A stretch of 64,000 nt of DNA from an uncultured Clostridia bacterium. Lineage in GTDB: Bacteria > Bacillota > Clostridia > Oscillospirales > Acutalibacteraceae. The position numbers and the translations under genes were made by a program. The first letter of the stretch is position 1. Every line of letters starts with the position of its first letter. Where the stretch lies: positions 354,720 to 418,719 of the forward strand of contig CAMZEH010000001.1 in NCBI GenBank assembly GCA_947305745.1. Reading direction: 5' to 3'. The notes beneath the pieces were generated by a model. That model searched no databases and had not been told where the DNA came from. It saw only the letters and a list, made by a program, of their open reading frames with translations. This document shows, one piece after another, positions 9,075-19,519 of the stretch.

Positions 9075-9596
9075 GTGAGCAAAAAAGAGAATATGAATAA
9101 AGATGAAATAGAAACTGAAGAAAAAGACCAAAAAACAAAAGAAAAACCCGAAAATAACGAAACCGAAAAGCTTAAAAAAGAATTATCGGAGACAAAAGAG
9201 CTTCTTCTCCGGACTGCTGCGGAATACGATAACTTTCGTAAACGCTCTGAAAGAGAAAAGACTTCAATTTACGGCGACGCAACTTCTAAAGCGGTCAGTG
9301 CGGTACTTCCGCTTGCAGATAGTTTGGATGCTGCTTTAAATTCTTTGGATACGCAAAGCGAAGAATATAAAAAAGGCATAGAACTTTTGCAAAATCAGTT
9401 AAAAGCTTGTTTTTCAAAGCTAAGCGTTGAACCTTTCGGAGAAGTTGGCGATGATTTTGATCCGAACCTTCATAATGCGATTTCACATACCGAAGAAGAA
9501 ACCGATAAGCAAAATTTCGTTTCGGCAGTTTTTCAAAAAGGCTATAAAATCGGCGATAAAATCATAAGACACGCAATGGTACAAGTAACAAATTAA
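9075..9596 (+). CDS. grpE: nucleotide exchange factor GrpE
   Basis: A 173-residue GrpE, the exchange factor that releases ADP from DnaK. The first 40 residues are charged and low in complexity, then comes the long coiled coil (ELSETKELLLRTAAEYDNFRKR is the core signature region), and the C-terminal beta domain contains VGDDFDPNLHNAI and the QKGYKIGDKIIRHAMVQV ending. GTG at 9075 has AAGGTGA 7 bases upstream; an ATG six codons later has no clear ribosome site. It lies 24 bases after hrcA in the CIRCE-controlled operon. Confidence 0.95.
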   Translation: MSKKENMNKDEIETEEKDQKTKEKPENNETEKLKKELSETKELLLRTAAEYDNFRKRSEREKTSIYGDATSKAVSAVLPLADSLDAALNSLDTQSEEYKKGIELLQNQLKACFSKLSVEPFGEVGDDFDPNLHNAISHTEEETDKQNFVSAVFQKGYKIGDKIIRHAMVQVTN

Positions 9597-9605
9597 TAAA
9601 AATAA

Positions 9606-11483
<1,878 letters not shown>

Positions 11484-11500
11484 TTGACAAGTTACGTAAA

Positions 11501-11528
11501 CCCTCTGCCTCTCAGCGGTGGCGGAGGG
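11501..11528 (+). terminator. intercistronic hairpin between dnaK and dnaJ
   Basis: CCCTCTGCC at 11501-11509 pairs with GGCGGAGGG at 11520-11528, nine pairs including one G-T, with a 10-base loop. The tail is only weakly T-rich, so it may act as a partial terminator or an RNA-stability element rather than a full stop. Confidence 0.6.
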
Positions 11529-11555
11529 AGTTATTTTGAATAAGAGGTGAAAGAA

Positions 11556-12710
11556 TTGCCCGAAAAAAGAGATTATTACGAGGTGCTGGGAGTAAACAAA
11601 AGCGCCTCTGATGATGAGATAAAGAAAGCATACAGAAAGCTCGCAAAAAAATATCACCCCGACTTAAATCCGGGCGATAAGGCCGCCGAACAGAATTTTA
11701 AAGAAGTTAACGAAGCTTATGACGTTCTTTCGGATAAAACTAAAAAAGCCAGATACGACCAATTCGGCCACGCAGGGACGGATCCGAATTATGGCGGCGG
11801 CGGAGCGGGCGGATACAGCTATTACGGAGGTAATCCGTTCGGCGATGATATAGATCTAGGCGATATATTCAGTAGTTTTTTCGGCGGATTCGGTGGTGGC
11901 AGAGCGAGAACGAATTCAAATGCGCCAAGACGCGGCAGTGATGTCGAGTGTGAACTTAATATTTCATTCTTGGAAGCCGCAAAAGGTTGTACTAAGAAAG
12001 TTTCTTATTATAGCGTAGAAAAGTGCTCGGAATGCGGTGGAAACGGTGCGAGAAAAGGCACATCTCCGAAGACGTGTACAGCGTGTGGCGGTAGGGGCCA
12101 TGTAGTTGTAAATCAGCGCACACCTTTCGGAGTCATGCAGACTACTCGTACGTGCGATAAATGCCGCGGAGAGGGTAAAATAATCGAAACCCCATGCCCG
12201 ATATGCTCAGGTAAAGGCAGAGTAAGAAAGCGCAAAGAGATTGAAGTAAATGTGCCCGCCGGTATAAACAGCAAGCAGATTTTGAACGTACCCGGACGAG
12301 GGAACGCGGGAATTCGCGGCGGAGAAAACGGCGATCTGCAGATATATGTGAGCGTTTCGGAGCACCCTGTTTTCGATAGAAAGGATTATGACGTTTGGTG
12401 CGAGATACCGATTACTTATTCCCAGGCAGCGCTTGGGGCCGATATCACAGTCCCGACGATAGATGGAAAAGTTGAATATCACATTCACGAAGGAACGCAA
12501 AATGGCGATATTTTTAGGTTGAAAGGCAAAGGTATTCCGAAACTTCATGGGCGTGGAAGTGGTGATCAGTACGTAAAAGTTCATATTGAGGTGCCGAGAA
12601 ATCTTTCGGAAGCGCAAAAGGGTATTCTAAAAAACTTTGAAAAAACGCTGACAGAAAAAAACTATCAAAAAAGGCGAACCTTCTTTGATAGATTAAAAGA
12701 CTTATTTTAA
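11556..12710 (+). CDS. dnaJ: co-chaperone DnaJ
   Basis: A 384-residue class I DnaJ: J domain with the HPD motif ([10 protein letters not shown]), a Gly/Phe-rich linker, four CxxCxGxG zinc repeats ([32 protein letters not shown]) and two C-terminal beta domains. It delivers substrates to DnaK and stimulates its ATPase. I chose TTG at 11556, giving [12 protein letters not shown], because AAGAGGTGA sits 6-7 bases upstream and DnaJ proteins normally begin a few residues before [12 protein letters not shown] at 11547 lies inside the ribosome site. It converges with the minus-strand leader-peptide gene six bases away. Confidence 0.96.
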   Translation: MPEKRDYYEVLGVNKSASDDEIKKAYRKLAKKYHPDLNPGDKAAEQNFKEVNEAYDVLSDKTKKARYDQFGHAGTDPNYGGGGAGGYSYYGGNPFGDDIDLGDIFSSFFGGFGGGRARTNSNAPRRGSDVECELNISFLEAAKGCTKKVSYYSVEKCSECGGNGARKGTSPKTCTACGGRGHVVVNQRTPFGVMQTTRTCDKCRGEGKIIETPCPICSGKGRVRKRKEIEVNVPAGINSKQILNVPGRGNAGIRGGENGDLQIYVSVSEHPVFDRKDYDVWCEIPITYSQAALGADITVPTIDGKVEYHIHEGTQNGDIFRLKGKGIPKLHGRGSGDQYVKVHIEVPRNLSEAQKGILKNFEKTLTEKNYQKRRTFFDRLKDLF

Positions 12711-12715
12711 GTTGC

Positions 12716-13015
12716 TTAAATAGGTTTAAATGATTGTTTGTGAGCGTTAAAAATAGCTTTTCTGCAGAAAGCATCTTCAACTGCGTTGAAGTTTGTTCCA
12801 CCGGCGACGGCCTCCATAGACTCGTCGCTACAAATAGAATTAGCCGTTTGTAGAGCTTTTTCTACGGTTTCGACAAAATAATCGAGTTCGTCTTCCAATA
12901 CAGTTTGATTGTAGTTTTCAAAAATTTTTCTCATTTCCTCCCGAGAAGAGCAGCCGAGAAGGCTATCAATGAATTCGTCATTTTTAACGAGTTCCGTGAA
13001 TTTGTTTTCGTCCAT
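12716..13015 (-). CDS. Nif11-like leader / double-glycine precursor peptide
   Basis: A 99-residue protein built like a RiPP or bacteriocin precursor. The acidic helical leader resembles Nif11-type leaders (FTELVKNDEFIDSLL, then a helical stretch) and ends in SDESMEAVAGG, a typical double-glycine cleavage motif. The remaining core is about 26 residues with one Cys and a basic end. The ATG at 13015 is chosen because GAAAGGA lies about 9 bases upstream; a longer frame adds 22 hydrophobic residues without a ribosome site. No transporter or modification enzyme is nearby, so the processing partners would be elsewhere. The class is inferred from leader shape; the product is unknown. Confidence 0.7.
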   Translation of the reverse strand: MDENKFTELVKNDEFIDSLLGCSSREEMRKIFENYNQTVLEDELDYFVETVEKALQTANSICSDESMEAVAGGTNFNAVEDAFCRKAIFNAHKQSFKPI

Positions 13016-13193
13016 AGTAAACCATCCTTTCGATAATAAAATATTATCTATAATATATATTTTAAAAAACAATGTCAACACTTTTTTATATTTTTAATTT
13101 AAATTTTTAATTTCAGATAAAAAATATTTGAATTTTATGGTTTTATTTATCCAAAATTCATATCAAAAATTTAAAAAATAATAAATATTAATA

Positions 13194-13222
13194 TTGACTC
13201 TCGAGCTTAATATAATTAAAAT
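13194..13222 (+). promoter_or_regulatory. promoter of the DUF1292 gene
   Basis: TTGACT at 13194-13199 and TAAAAT at 13217-13222 with a 17-base spacer. The preceding 13016-13190 is very AT-rich and holds no gene I can see. Confidence 0.6.
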
Positions 13223-13265
13223 AGTAAAGTAAAATATTTTGCTATTTGAATCAGGAGGATCCAGA

Positions 13266-13544
13266 ATGGATGATAGTTTACCGTTAGACATCGTAACGCT
13301 TGTTGATGATGAAGGTGTTGAAAGAGAATTTGAAGTGCTTGATTTTATTGAGAATTCCAAAGGGCGTTTTTATGCTCTTATGCCGAATTTTGAGCTCCCC
13401 GATAAAGATCTGAACGCCGATGAAACGTATTTCATATTTGAGATTATCGAGCAAAATGGTGAAGATCAACTTTTTGAGGTTGATGACGATGAGCTTCTCG
13501 ATGAGCTTTCACAGGAATTTGAAAGAAGACTTGGGAATATATAA
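13266..13544 (+). CDS. DUF1292 (YrzB-type) protein
   Basis: A small acidic protein of 92 residues. The pattern DIVTLVDDEGVEREFEVLD, then YALMPNFE, then EQLFEVDDDEL is typical of DUF1292 proteins, which in Firmicutes often lie near ruvX or alaS genes; the biochemical role is unknown. ATG at 13266 is preferred because AGGAGG lies 8-9 bases upstream; the open frame extends back nine codons without a ribosome site. It is followed by the probable 6S RNA. Confidence 0.85.
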   Translation: MDDSLPLDIVTLVDDEGVEREFEVLDFIENSKGRFYALMPNFELPDKDLNADETYFIFEIIEQNGEDQLFEVDDDELLDELSQEFERRLGNI

Positions 13545-13574
13545 AAGCATTTAAATTTTAAAAATTCAATCTGC

Positions 13575-13741
13575 TTAATTCGCGGACTGCGTTCATATAA
13601 CCCTACATTATTAAATCGGGAGCTCGGGTCCCGTATTTGATTGCAGACCTCTTGGCGAAAGCCAAACGAAGGGAGCGTGAGGATATGGGCAGGGCACCCA
13701 CCTGCACGAGATGCAGGTTATTTAGAGCGCGATACGATTAA
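13575..13741 (+). ncRNA. ssrS: probable 6S RNA
   Basis: A non-coding stretch of about 167 bases that folds as one long interrupted rod. The ends pair (TTAAT 13575-13579 with ATTAA 13737-13741, and CGCG just inside both), then ATAACC with GGTTAT. The apical arm has CCCGTAT pairing with ATATGGG and is capped by TTGGC-GAAA-GCCAA. On the 3' side of the central bubble a small hairpin CCTGCA/TGCAGG follows CACCCA, much like the CACC..CC..GG element of 6S RNAs. 6S RNA binds sigma-A RNA polymerase in stationary phase. The call rests on hand folding and recalled consensus; exact ends are uncertain. Confidence 0.68.
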
Positions 13742-13827
13742 GTGGATTTTTCATTTGCGAAGTTTGTTTTTAAGTTCGCTTCGTGCTATGTTTTAACGTA
13801 AGGAATAACTTTTTAGGAGGTAGATCT

Positions 13828-14523
13828 ATGAACTCGCTTGTTCTTGATATTTGCGTTTTGGCGGTGTTTGCGGTTTTTGTCGTCATGGGTTTTAGGAGCG
13901 GTGTAATGCGTTCGTTTGTGATGTTTGTGGGAGCAATTTTCGCATCTGTTTTCTCGGGATATTGTTCCGGAAAATTGGCAGATTTTGCGTTCCAAACGTT
14001 TGTATCGCCATCGATAGAGAGTAGAGTTTTGAAGTCTATTTCCGAAAGTACGCTGAGTTTTCAGGCGTTTTGTGGGAATTTACCCGGCTTCCTATGCGAT
14101 GCATTGGCAAGCTACGGAATAACACCTTCCGAATTCAACCATATTATAAGTAATAGCACGGAAAACGAAATTCCGATGAAGGTTGCAAAGCTTGTTGAGC
14201 CAGCATTTACGGGAGTTTTCAGGTATATTTTTTCAATTTTTATTTTCATAATACTAATGCTCGTAGTGAGGCTTTTATCGCGTTTTGTTTTAAAACTTTT
14301 CAAGCATAAACCGATAAATAAAGCAAATAGCTTGGTCGGAGGACTTTTCGGAGCGCTTAAAGCGTATGTTGTGGTAGCGGTTTTACTGTGCTGTATCCGT
14401 GCTCTTCTACCGATGATGCAAAATCCACCCGAAATGCTCTCAGGTGAAAGTATTTCGTCAAGTATGGTATTCAAAGAACTATATTTTAAAAACCCGATTT
14501 ATGATATGTTTCAAAAGATGTAA
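13828..14523 (+). CDS. CvpA family membrane protein
   Basis: A 231-residue integral membrane protein of the CvpA (colicin V production) family. The N-terminus has DICVLAVFAVFVVMGFRSGVM with the typical GFRxG turn after the first span, then a second span (FVGAIFASVFSGY); two more spans lie in the C-terminal half around SIFIFIILMLVVRLLS and GALKAYVVVAVLLC. The molecular role of the family in Firmicutes is not settled. AGGAGG at 13815-13820 fixes the ATG at 13828. pgsA and clpC follow at short spacing, so a shared transcript is plausible. Confidence 0.85.
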   Translation: MNSLVLDICVLAVFAVFVVMGFRSGVMRSFVMFVGAIFASVFSGYCSGKLADFAFQTFVSPSIESRVLKSISESTLSFQAFCGNLPGFLCDALASYGITPSEFNHIISNSTENEIPMKVAKLVEPAFTGVFRYIFSIFIFIILMLVVRLLSRFVLKLFKHKPINKANSLVGGLFGALKAYVVVAVLLCCIRALLPMMQNPPEMLSGESISSSMVFKELYFKNPIYDMFQKM

Positions 14524-14564
14524 AGAATGACGTAAAAAAAAGAAGTAGAAAAGAGCTGAAAGAT

Positions 14565-15140
14565 GTGAGTTTTATAGAGAATTTAAAAAACAATTTGACT
14601 GTTCCCAACGCTCTTTCATTTATGAGAATAATAATAGTTGTGCCGTTTGTGATGTCAGTTGTTGCAGACGACTATATAACAGCAGTCTCAATACTTTTGA
14701 TATCCGGAATAACTGACCTTTTAGACGGAATAATAGCAAGAAAATTTAATCAGGTAACGGAACTCGGAAAAATGATAGACCCCACTGCAGACAAAGTAAC
14801 TTTAATGGCGGTAATGATTTGCGTCGGGCTTAAGTTCCCTGCAGTTTATCCGTTTATGGTAATTTTGATTTTAAAAGAAGTCTTGATGCTTGCGGCAGGC
14901 GGAATCCTGATACTTTTAAAAGAAAAACCTCCTGCCGCCAGATGGTACGGGAAAGTAGCAACAGCGGTATTTTATGTCTCTGTAGTGATGATAGTCGGCG
15001 CAAAAGCATTTTTTGGTTTTGAAAACGCGGTTTTCAATGAAGTTTTGATGTTATTGACCGCAATTTGTATGTTTTATGCGGTATTCAGATACGGCGAAAT
15101 TTTTATAAAGACAATAAAAACACGAAAAATAGAAAAATAA
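14565..15140 (+). CDS. pgsA: CDP-diacylglycerol--glycerol-3-phosphate 3-phosphatidyltransferase
   Basis: A 191-residue CDP-alcohol phosphatidyltransferase that makes phosphatidylglycerol phosphate, the committed step to phosphatidylglycerol. The catalytic motif DGx2ARx8Gx3Dx3D is intact (from DGIIAR to GKMIDPTAD). Five or six membrane helices are visible, and the N-terminal NLTVPNALSFMRI is characteristic of PgsA. The start is GTG at 14565 with only a weak purine tract upstream. It lies 41 bases after cvpA. Confidence 0.9.
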   Translation: MSFIENLKNNLTVPNALSFMRIIIVVPFVMSVVADDYITAVSILLISGITDLLDGIIARKFNQVTELGKMIDPTADKVTLMAVMICVGLKFPAVYPFMVILILKEVLMLAAGGILILLKEKPPAARWYGKVATAVFYVSVVMIVGAKAFFGFENAVFNEVLMLLTAICMFYAVFRYGEIFIKTIKTRKIEK

Positions 15141-15199
15141 TCTTACGGAGTAGTAAGATTTTTAATATCAAAAAAATAATCTGTAAGGAGAGTGATTAT

Positions 15200-17530
15200 A
15201 TGCTATGTTCAAGGTGTAAAAAAAGAGCTGCCGTAGTTTTTGTTTCTTCCTCCAGTGGCGCAACAGCTCCCGAAGGACTGTGTATCCAGTGCGCAAAGGA
15301 AGTCGGAATAAAACCTCTTCAAGATATGATGAATAAAATGGGCATTTCCGAAGAAGAATTATCAGGTATGCAAGAGCAGTTCGACGAAATGATAAATGCC
15401 ACGGCGGAATTTGACGATAAAGATGCGGAGGACGACACAGATGAAGAAGACGGCTTCGAACCGGGCGGTGCGGCGACATTTCCGTTTGTTAAAAATCTCT
15501 TTTCAAATATGCTTTTCTCTAATAAAGATGCTTCGGTTAATGAGGCTGAAAAAAGCGGTGAAAAGGATAGTTCAGGAAAGTCAAAAAAGAAATCCAAGAA
15601 AAGAAATTTAAATCTTTATTGCACAAATCTTACGCAGAAAGCCGCAGACGGCAAAATCGATAGAATAATAGGCCGCGATAAAGAGATAAACCGTGCGGTT
15701 CAGATACTTTGCCGCAGAACGAAAAACAATCCGTGTTTCATAGGTGAGCCGGGAGTAGGTAAGACGGCGATAGCCGAGGGTTTGGCGATAAAAATAGCAA
15801 ATGGAGATGTTCCGTATAAATTAAAAAGCAAAGAGCTTTATCTTCTCGACCTCACGGCACTTGTTGCCGGCACGCAGTTCAGAGGTCAGTTCGAGAATAG
15901 AATTAAAGGCCTCATCGACGAGGTAAAACGTGAAGGGAATATAATACTTTTTATCGACGAAGTGCATAATCTAGTTGGAACGGGTGATTCGGAGGGCTCG
16001 ATGAGCGCCGCAAATATATTAAAGCCTGCACTTTCGAGAGGAGAAGTACAGGTTATAGGTGCAACGACGTTCGCCGAATATCGCAAGCATATAGAGAAAG
16101 ATTCGGCGCTGGAGCGTAGATTTCAGCCGATAAAAGTTATCGAGCCGAGCGTAGAAGAAACTGTTTCGGTGCTAAAGGGCGTAAAAGATTACTACGAAAA
16201 GCATCATAGAGTTAAAATTTCCGATGGGCTTATAAAGAAACTCGTAACGCTTTCGGAAAGGTATATCACGGATAGATATCTGCCCGATAAAGCAATAGAT
16301 TTGCTCGATGAGTCCTGCACGTATGCAGCTCTGAGAAATAAAAAGCTTTCCAGATATGAGGAACTCTCGTTTGAAAACGAAAAGCTCAAAAAAGAGGAAG
16401 AAAACCTCGTTGCAAAGGGCGAGGAGGCCGATTACAAAGAGCTTGCGGAAATACGCTGCAAGCTTGCAAAGCATGGCGAAGAAATGGATTCCATAAAAAA
16501 AGACGCGGTAGATGCCGAGGTTAAAGAGTCGGACATAGCGCATGTTATCGAGCTTTGGACGGGTATACCTGCTTCGAAAATTCGCGAAAATGAATTCACA
16601 AAACTGGGAATCTTGGAAGAAGAACTCGGTAAAAAAGTCATAGGTCAAGAAAAGGCCGTGAAAGCCGTAGCGTCGGCGATAAAAAGAAACCGCATTCAAA
16701 TTAGCCCGAGAAGACGTCCTGCATCGTTTATATTTGTAGGCTCTACGGGCGTCGGAAAAACGGAGCTTGTAAAAGTTTTGGCGAAAGAGCTTTTTGATTC
16801 GCCCGAAGCGCTGATAAGACTTGATATGTCAGAATATATGGAAAAACATTCCGTTTCGAAGATAGTGGGGTCCCCTCCGGGATACGTCGGATACGACGAG
16901 GCAGGTCAGCTTACCGAAAAAGTCCGTCAAAGGCCATATAGTGTGATACTTTTCGACGAAATCGAGAAAGCTCACCCGGATGTTATGAATTTGCTTCTTC
17001 AAATTCTTGATGAGGGTAAAGTCACGGATTCTCACGGCAGGACGGTGAATTTTGAAAATACGGTAATAGTCATGACGTCAAACGCAGGCAGCGGTAAGAA
17101 AGATGGCGCGCTTGGGTTTGCGAAAAGCGGAGATGATTTAGTTAAAGAAAAGGTCATGAGAGCGCTCAAAGACTTTTTAAGACCTGAATTTTTGAGCCGT
17201 GTCGATGAGATCGTCGTGTTTAATAATCTCACCAAAGACGACTACGAAAAAATTGCAAAACTTATGCTCGATGAGTATGTTGAATCGCTTGCGGAACACG
17301 ACTTAAAATTTGAATATGACGAAAAAGCGGTGGAAAAACTTGCGGATAAATCCATCGGCGGAGAAAGCGGCGCAAGAGATTTGCGTAATCTCATTCGCAA
17401 AGAAGTCGAAGATAAGATTTCAGAACTGATAGTTAAAAATGGTGGATTTAATATAGGAAAACTCACGCTTACAGCTGATCCCGAACTCAAGATACTTGTT
17501 AACGGAAATAAAAATGGAGTGATGTTATGA
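15200..17530 (+). CDS. ClpC-type AAA+ unfoldase with N-terminal zinc finger
   Basis: A 776-residue Hsp100 ATPase with two AAA+ modules: Walker A GEPGVGKT near residue 182 and GSTGVGKT near 513, a Walker B/VHN segment ([13 protein letters not shown]), and a middle coiled coil around residues 390-420. The usual double Clp-N domain is missing. In its place are a CxxC...CxxC zinc finger ([16 protein letters not shown]) resembling McsA and an acidic linker. A GALGF tripeptide-type loop in the second module suggests docking to ClpP. AGGAG 9 bases upstream fixes the ATG. Its last four bases overlap nrdR. It is expected to feed substrates to ClpP; target choice through the zinc finger is inference. 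Confidence 0.9.
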   Translation: MLCSRCKKRAAVVFVSSSSGATAPEGLCIQCAKEVGIKPLQDMMNKMGISEEELSGMQEQFDEMINATAEFDDKDAEDDTDEEDGFEPGGAATFPFVKNLFSNMLFSNKDASVNEAEKSGEKDSSGKSKKKSKKRNLNLYCTNLTQKAADGKIDRIIGRDKEINRAVQILCRRTKNNPCFIGEPGVGKTAIAEGLAIKIANGDVPYKLKSKELYLLDLTALVAGTQFRGQFENRIKGLIDEVKREGNIILFIDEVHNLVGTGDSEGSMSAANILKPALSRGEVQVIGATTFAEYRKHIEKDSALERRFQPIKVIEPSVEETVSVLKGVKDYYEKHHRVKISDGLIKKLVTLSERYITDRYLPDKAIDLLDESCTYAALRNKKLSRYEELSFENEKLKKEEENLVAKGEEADYKELAEIRCKLAKHGEEMDSIKKDAVDAEVKESDIAHVIELWTGIPASKIRENEFTKLGILEEELGKKVIGQEKAVKAVASAIKRNRIQISPRRRPASFIFVGSTGVGKTELVKVLAKELFDSPEALIRLDMSEYMEKHSVSKIVGSPPGYVGYDEAGQLTEKVRQRPYSVILFDEIEKAHPDVMNLLLQILDEGKVTDSHGRTVNFENTVIVMTSNAGSGKKDGALGFAKSGDDLVKEKVMRALKDFLRPEFLSRVDEIVVFNNLTKDDYEKIAKLMLDEYVESLAEHDLKFEYDEKAVEKLADKSIGGESGARDLRNLIRKEVEDKISELIVKNGGFNIGKLTLTADPELKILVNGNKNGVML

Positions 17531-17988
17531 AATGCCCCTATTGCGGACACGAAAGCAGTAAAGTCGTGGAATCGCGCTGTGCCGATGAAGGCTCGAGAGT
17601 GAGAAGGCGCCGGGAATGCGAACACTGCTCGAAACGCTTTACGACATATGAAGTTGTGGAGTATATTCCGCTGATGGTGATAAAACGAGGTGGAGCAAGA
17701 GAAAAATTCGAACGTAAAAAAGTTTTTGATGGGCTTCTGAGAGCTTGTGAAAAGCGTGCAATTTCGCTGGAAAAAATCGAAAACATGACGGATGAAATAG
17801 AATCGAAACTTCAAAATATGCTCGAAAGAGAAGTAAAATCCTCGTATATAGGTGAGCTTTCGATGCAGCAGCTAAAAAAATGCGATGAGGTTGCATATAT
17901 CAGATTTGCCTCCGTGTACAGGCAGTTCAAAGATGTTCAGGCATTCATGAGTGAGCTCGAGAGTTTTTTGAGTGGCGACAAAAATTAA
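17527..17988 (+). CDS. nrdR: transcriptional repressor NrdR
   Basis: A 153-residue NrdR. It has the N-terminal zinc ribbon ([17 protein letters not shown], then ECEHCSKRFTTYE) followed by an ATP-cone domain (VIKRGGAREKFERKKVFDGLLRACEKR). NrdR senses ATP and dATP and represses ribonucleotide reductase genes through NrdR boxes. Length and motifs are standard. The ATGA overlap with the clpC stop indicates translational coupling. Confidence 0.96.
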   Translation: MKCPYCGHESSKVVESRCADEGSRVRRRRECEHCSKRFTTYEVVEYIPLMVIKRGGAREKFERKKVFDGLLRACEKRAISLEKIENMTDEIESKLQNMLEREVKSSYIGELSMQQLKKCDEVAYIRFASVYRQFKDVQAFMSELESFLSGDKN

Positions 17989-18016
17989 GTTTGTATTATT
18001 TTTATTTGCGAATATG

Positions 18017-18045
18017 TTTAAAAATATTAATGGCTGTGATATAAT
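18017..18045 (+). promoter_or_regulatory. promoter of the first secreted glycine-rich gene
   Basis: TTTAAA at 18017-18022 and TATAAT at 18040-18045 with a 17-base spacer; TGA immediately before the -10 makes it an extended -10 promoter. Confidence 0.6.
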
Positions 18046-18079
18046 TATCATAGTCTATTAAAATTGTGGGGTTATTAAA

Positions 18080-19045
18080 ATGTTTATCAAAAAAATAAAA
18101 ATTATTTCTGCTTTATTTGGAGCTGTGGCAGTGTTATCGATTATGCCGTCGGATTTATATGTAAGTGCCAAGAATATCAACATTGCCGAATCCGCGCCAA
18201 GTCGAGGCACGAATGATGTTTTGTCGAAAGAAATTTATGTTTCCGATATTTTTGAGCTTTTGCAGGCTTTGGATAACACATCACCATGGGGGAAGATATT
18301 TCTTAAAAATGATATAAATATGTCGGGCGTTACGCTTGTAATTAAAAAATCCGTGGTTATTGATCTGAACGGGCATAGTATATTTGTGGATAAAAACTCC
18401 GGCGGTATAGTGATAGAAAGCAAGTATTCCGCCGATAAAAAGAAAATAATAAGAGAGTATTCTTCGGATTACACTTGGAACGAAAATAAGCATAAAGTCG
18501 AGAAACCGTTTTTTGGCGGCGATGGCTATAATCTTACCATAGTTGATTACGAAGAACGAAATGAGTATAATGATGATCTTTATGTGATGATAAAAAACGG
18601 AAGTGTTACTCACGAAGAAGGCGGAAATGGCAGTGACGGAGAGCCTGGTACGTGGCTTAAATGTTCAGGTAAAAATGGAGAAACTCCCTCAGCACCGATA
18701 ACGTTAAACTCAGGTGTACTTTCTTTATCAAATATGAAGGTAATGGGAGGAAATGGTGGACAAGGTGGGAACGGCTCACATTATCCTTGGCCCCACTTAC
18801 CTTTCTCCGGTGGTTGCGGTGCAGACGGCGGAGACGGTGGAAATGGCGGAAGTGCTATATCTGTTAAACGACGTGAGGCAAAGCTTATAATTGATAAAAA
18901 TTCTCAAATTTCCGCGGGCCTTCCGGGAAGCGGAGGAAAATACGGCGAGCCAAGTAGCGAATACTGGTTTTACAAATCCAAGCCCGGCGTAAATGGAAAA
19001 CGCGGTAAAATCAACCCCAATATAGAATATAAATACAAAAAATAA
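18080..19045 (+). CDS. secreted glycine-rich beta-helix-like protein A
   Basis: A 321-residue exported protein. The signal peptide has a basic start, a hydrophobic core ending near IMPSDLYVSA and a cleavage site around residue 30. Next is a section with regular short beta strands (VVIDLNGHSI, GIVIES), as at the start of right-handed beta helices, then a C-terminal half full of GGNGGQGGNG and GADGGDGGNGG blocks. It is clearly homologous to the protein at 21432-22442, sharing the LNGH/DLCDH strand region and the Gly-rich half, but lacks that protein's central WHPGW module. No anchor or LPxTG motif is visible. Function unknown; a surface or matrix role is a guess. Confidence 0.8.
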   Translation: MFIKKIKIISALFGAVAVLSIMPSDLYVSAKNINIAESAPSRGTNDVLSKEIYVSDIFELLQALDNTSPWGKIFLKNDINMSGVTLVIKKSVVIDLNGHSIFVDKNSGGIVIESKYSADKKKIIREYSSDYTWNENKHKVEKPFFGGDGYNLTIVDYEERNEYNDDLYVMIKNGSVTHEEGGNGSDGEPGTWLKCSGKNGETPSAPITLNSGVLSLSNMKVMGGNGGQGGNGSHYPWPHLPFSGGCGADGGDGGNGGSAISVKRREAKLIIDKNSQISAGLPGSGGKYGEPSSEYWFYKSKPGVNGKRGKINPNIEYKYKK

Positions 19046-19052
19046 AATATAT

Positions 19053-19081
19053 TTGACTTTTTTGAATCAATATGATACACT
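19053..19081 (+). promoter_or_regulatory. promoter of the small double-glycine-leader gene
   Basis: TTGACT at 19053-19058 and TACACT at 19076-19081 with a 17-base spacer, ending 44 bases before the ATG. Confidence 0.55.
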
Positions 19082-19125
19082 ACTGTTGTAACCATATCAT
19101 ATAATTATATAAGGAGGAAGCAAAA

Positions 19126-19365
19126 ATGGATATTTTGAACAACGAAAAATTGGAAAAAGTTTCGGGAGGTATGAAAAATCCCGTCAGCGGTATTTCTTTT
19201 GAGGAAGCGATGAGAAATGCCGAGGAATTAGGCCCAGATCGTAAAGACATGGGTGGCTGGAAACAGATGAACAAAGTCGATTACTTAAAATGGTGGAAAG
19301 AAAGTAATCTAGAGGAATACGAGAAGCACAAAAGCGAGATCGACGCAATAATCAATACTAAATAA
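19126..19365 (+). CDS. small protein with double-glycine leader
   Basis: A 79-residue protein whose first 15 residues, MDILNNEKLEKVSGG, match the class II bacteriocin and ComC-type leader pattern (L..E.L..V.GG), where C39-peptidase exporters cut after GG. The remaining 64 residues are charged and Trp-rich (GGWKQMNKV, YLKWWKES), with no Cys and no obvious membrane segment. AAGGAGG fixes the ATG. It has its own promoter and terminator, and no immunity gene, exporter or histidine kinase is adjacent. It could be a bacteriocin-like or signalling peptide precursor. The leader call is good; the role is unknown. Confidence 0.72.
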   Translation: MDILNNEKLEKVSGGMKNPVSGISFEEAMRNAEELGPDRKDMGGWKQMNKVDYLKWWKESNLEEYEKHKSEIDAIINTK

Positions 19366-19414
19366 TCAATGTGTAAAAAATTTTTATACTAGTTAAAAGT
19401 TTCTTAAACTCAAG

Positions 19415-19448
19415 CACCTGTTCGCAGTTTTGCGGTCGGGTGTTTTTT
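19415..19448 (+). terminator. rho-independent terminator after the small leader gene
   Basis: CACC at 19415-19418 pairs with GGTG at 19439-19442, with an inner CGCA/TGCG stem, followed by six T. Confidence 0.8.
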
Positions 19449-19453
19449 CAATG

Positions 19454-19482
19454 TTTAAAATCATATATTTTTGTGGTATAAT
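19454..19482 (+). promoter_or_regulatory. gdhA promoter
   Basis: TTTAAA at 19454-19459 and TATAAT at 19477-19482 with a 17-base spacer and TGG before the -10 (extended type), 37 bases upstream of the gdhA ATG. Confidence 0.6.
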
Positions 19483-19519
19483 TCATGAGAAATATTAAGT
19501 TAATTGCGAGGTAATCATA

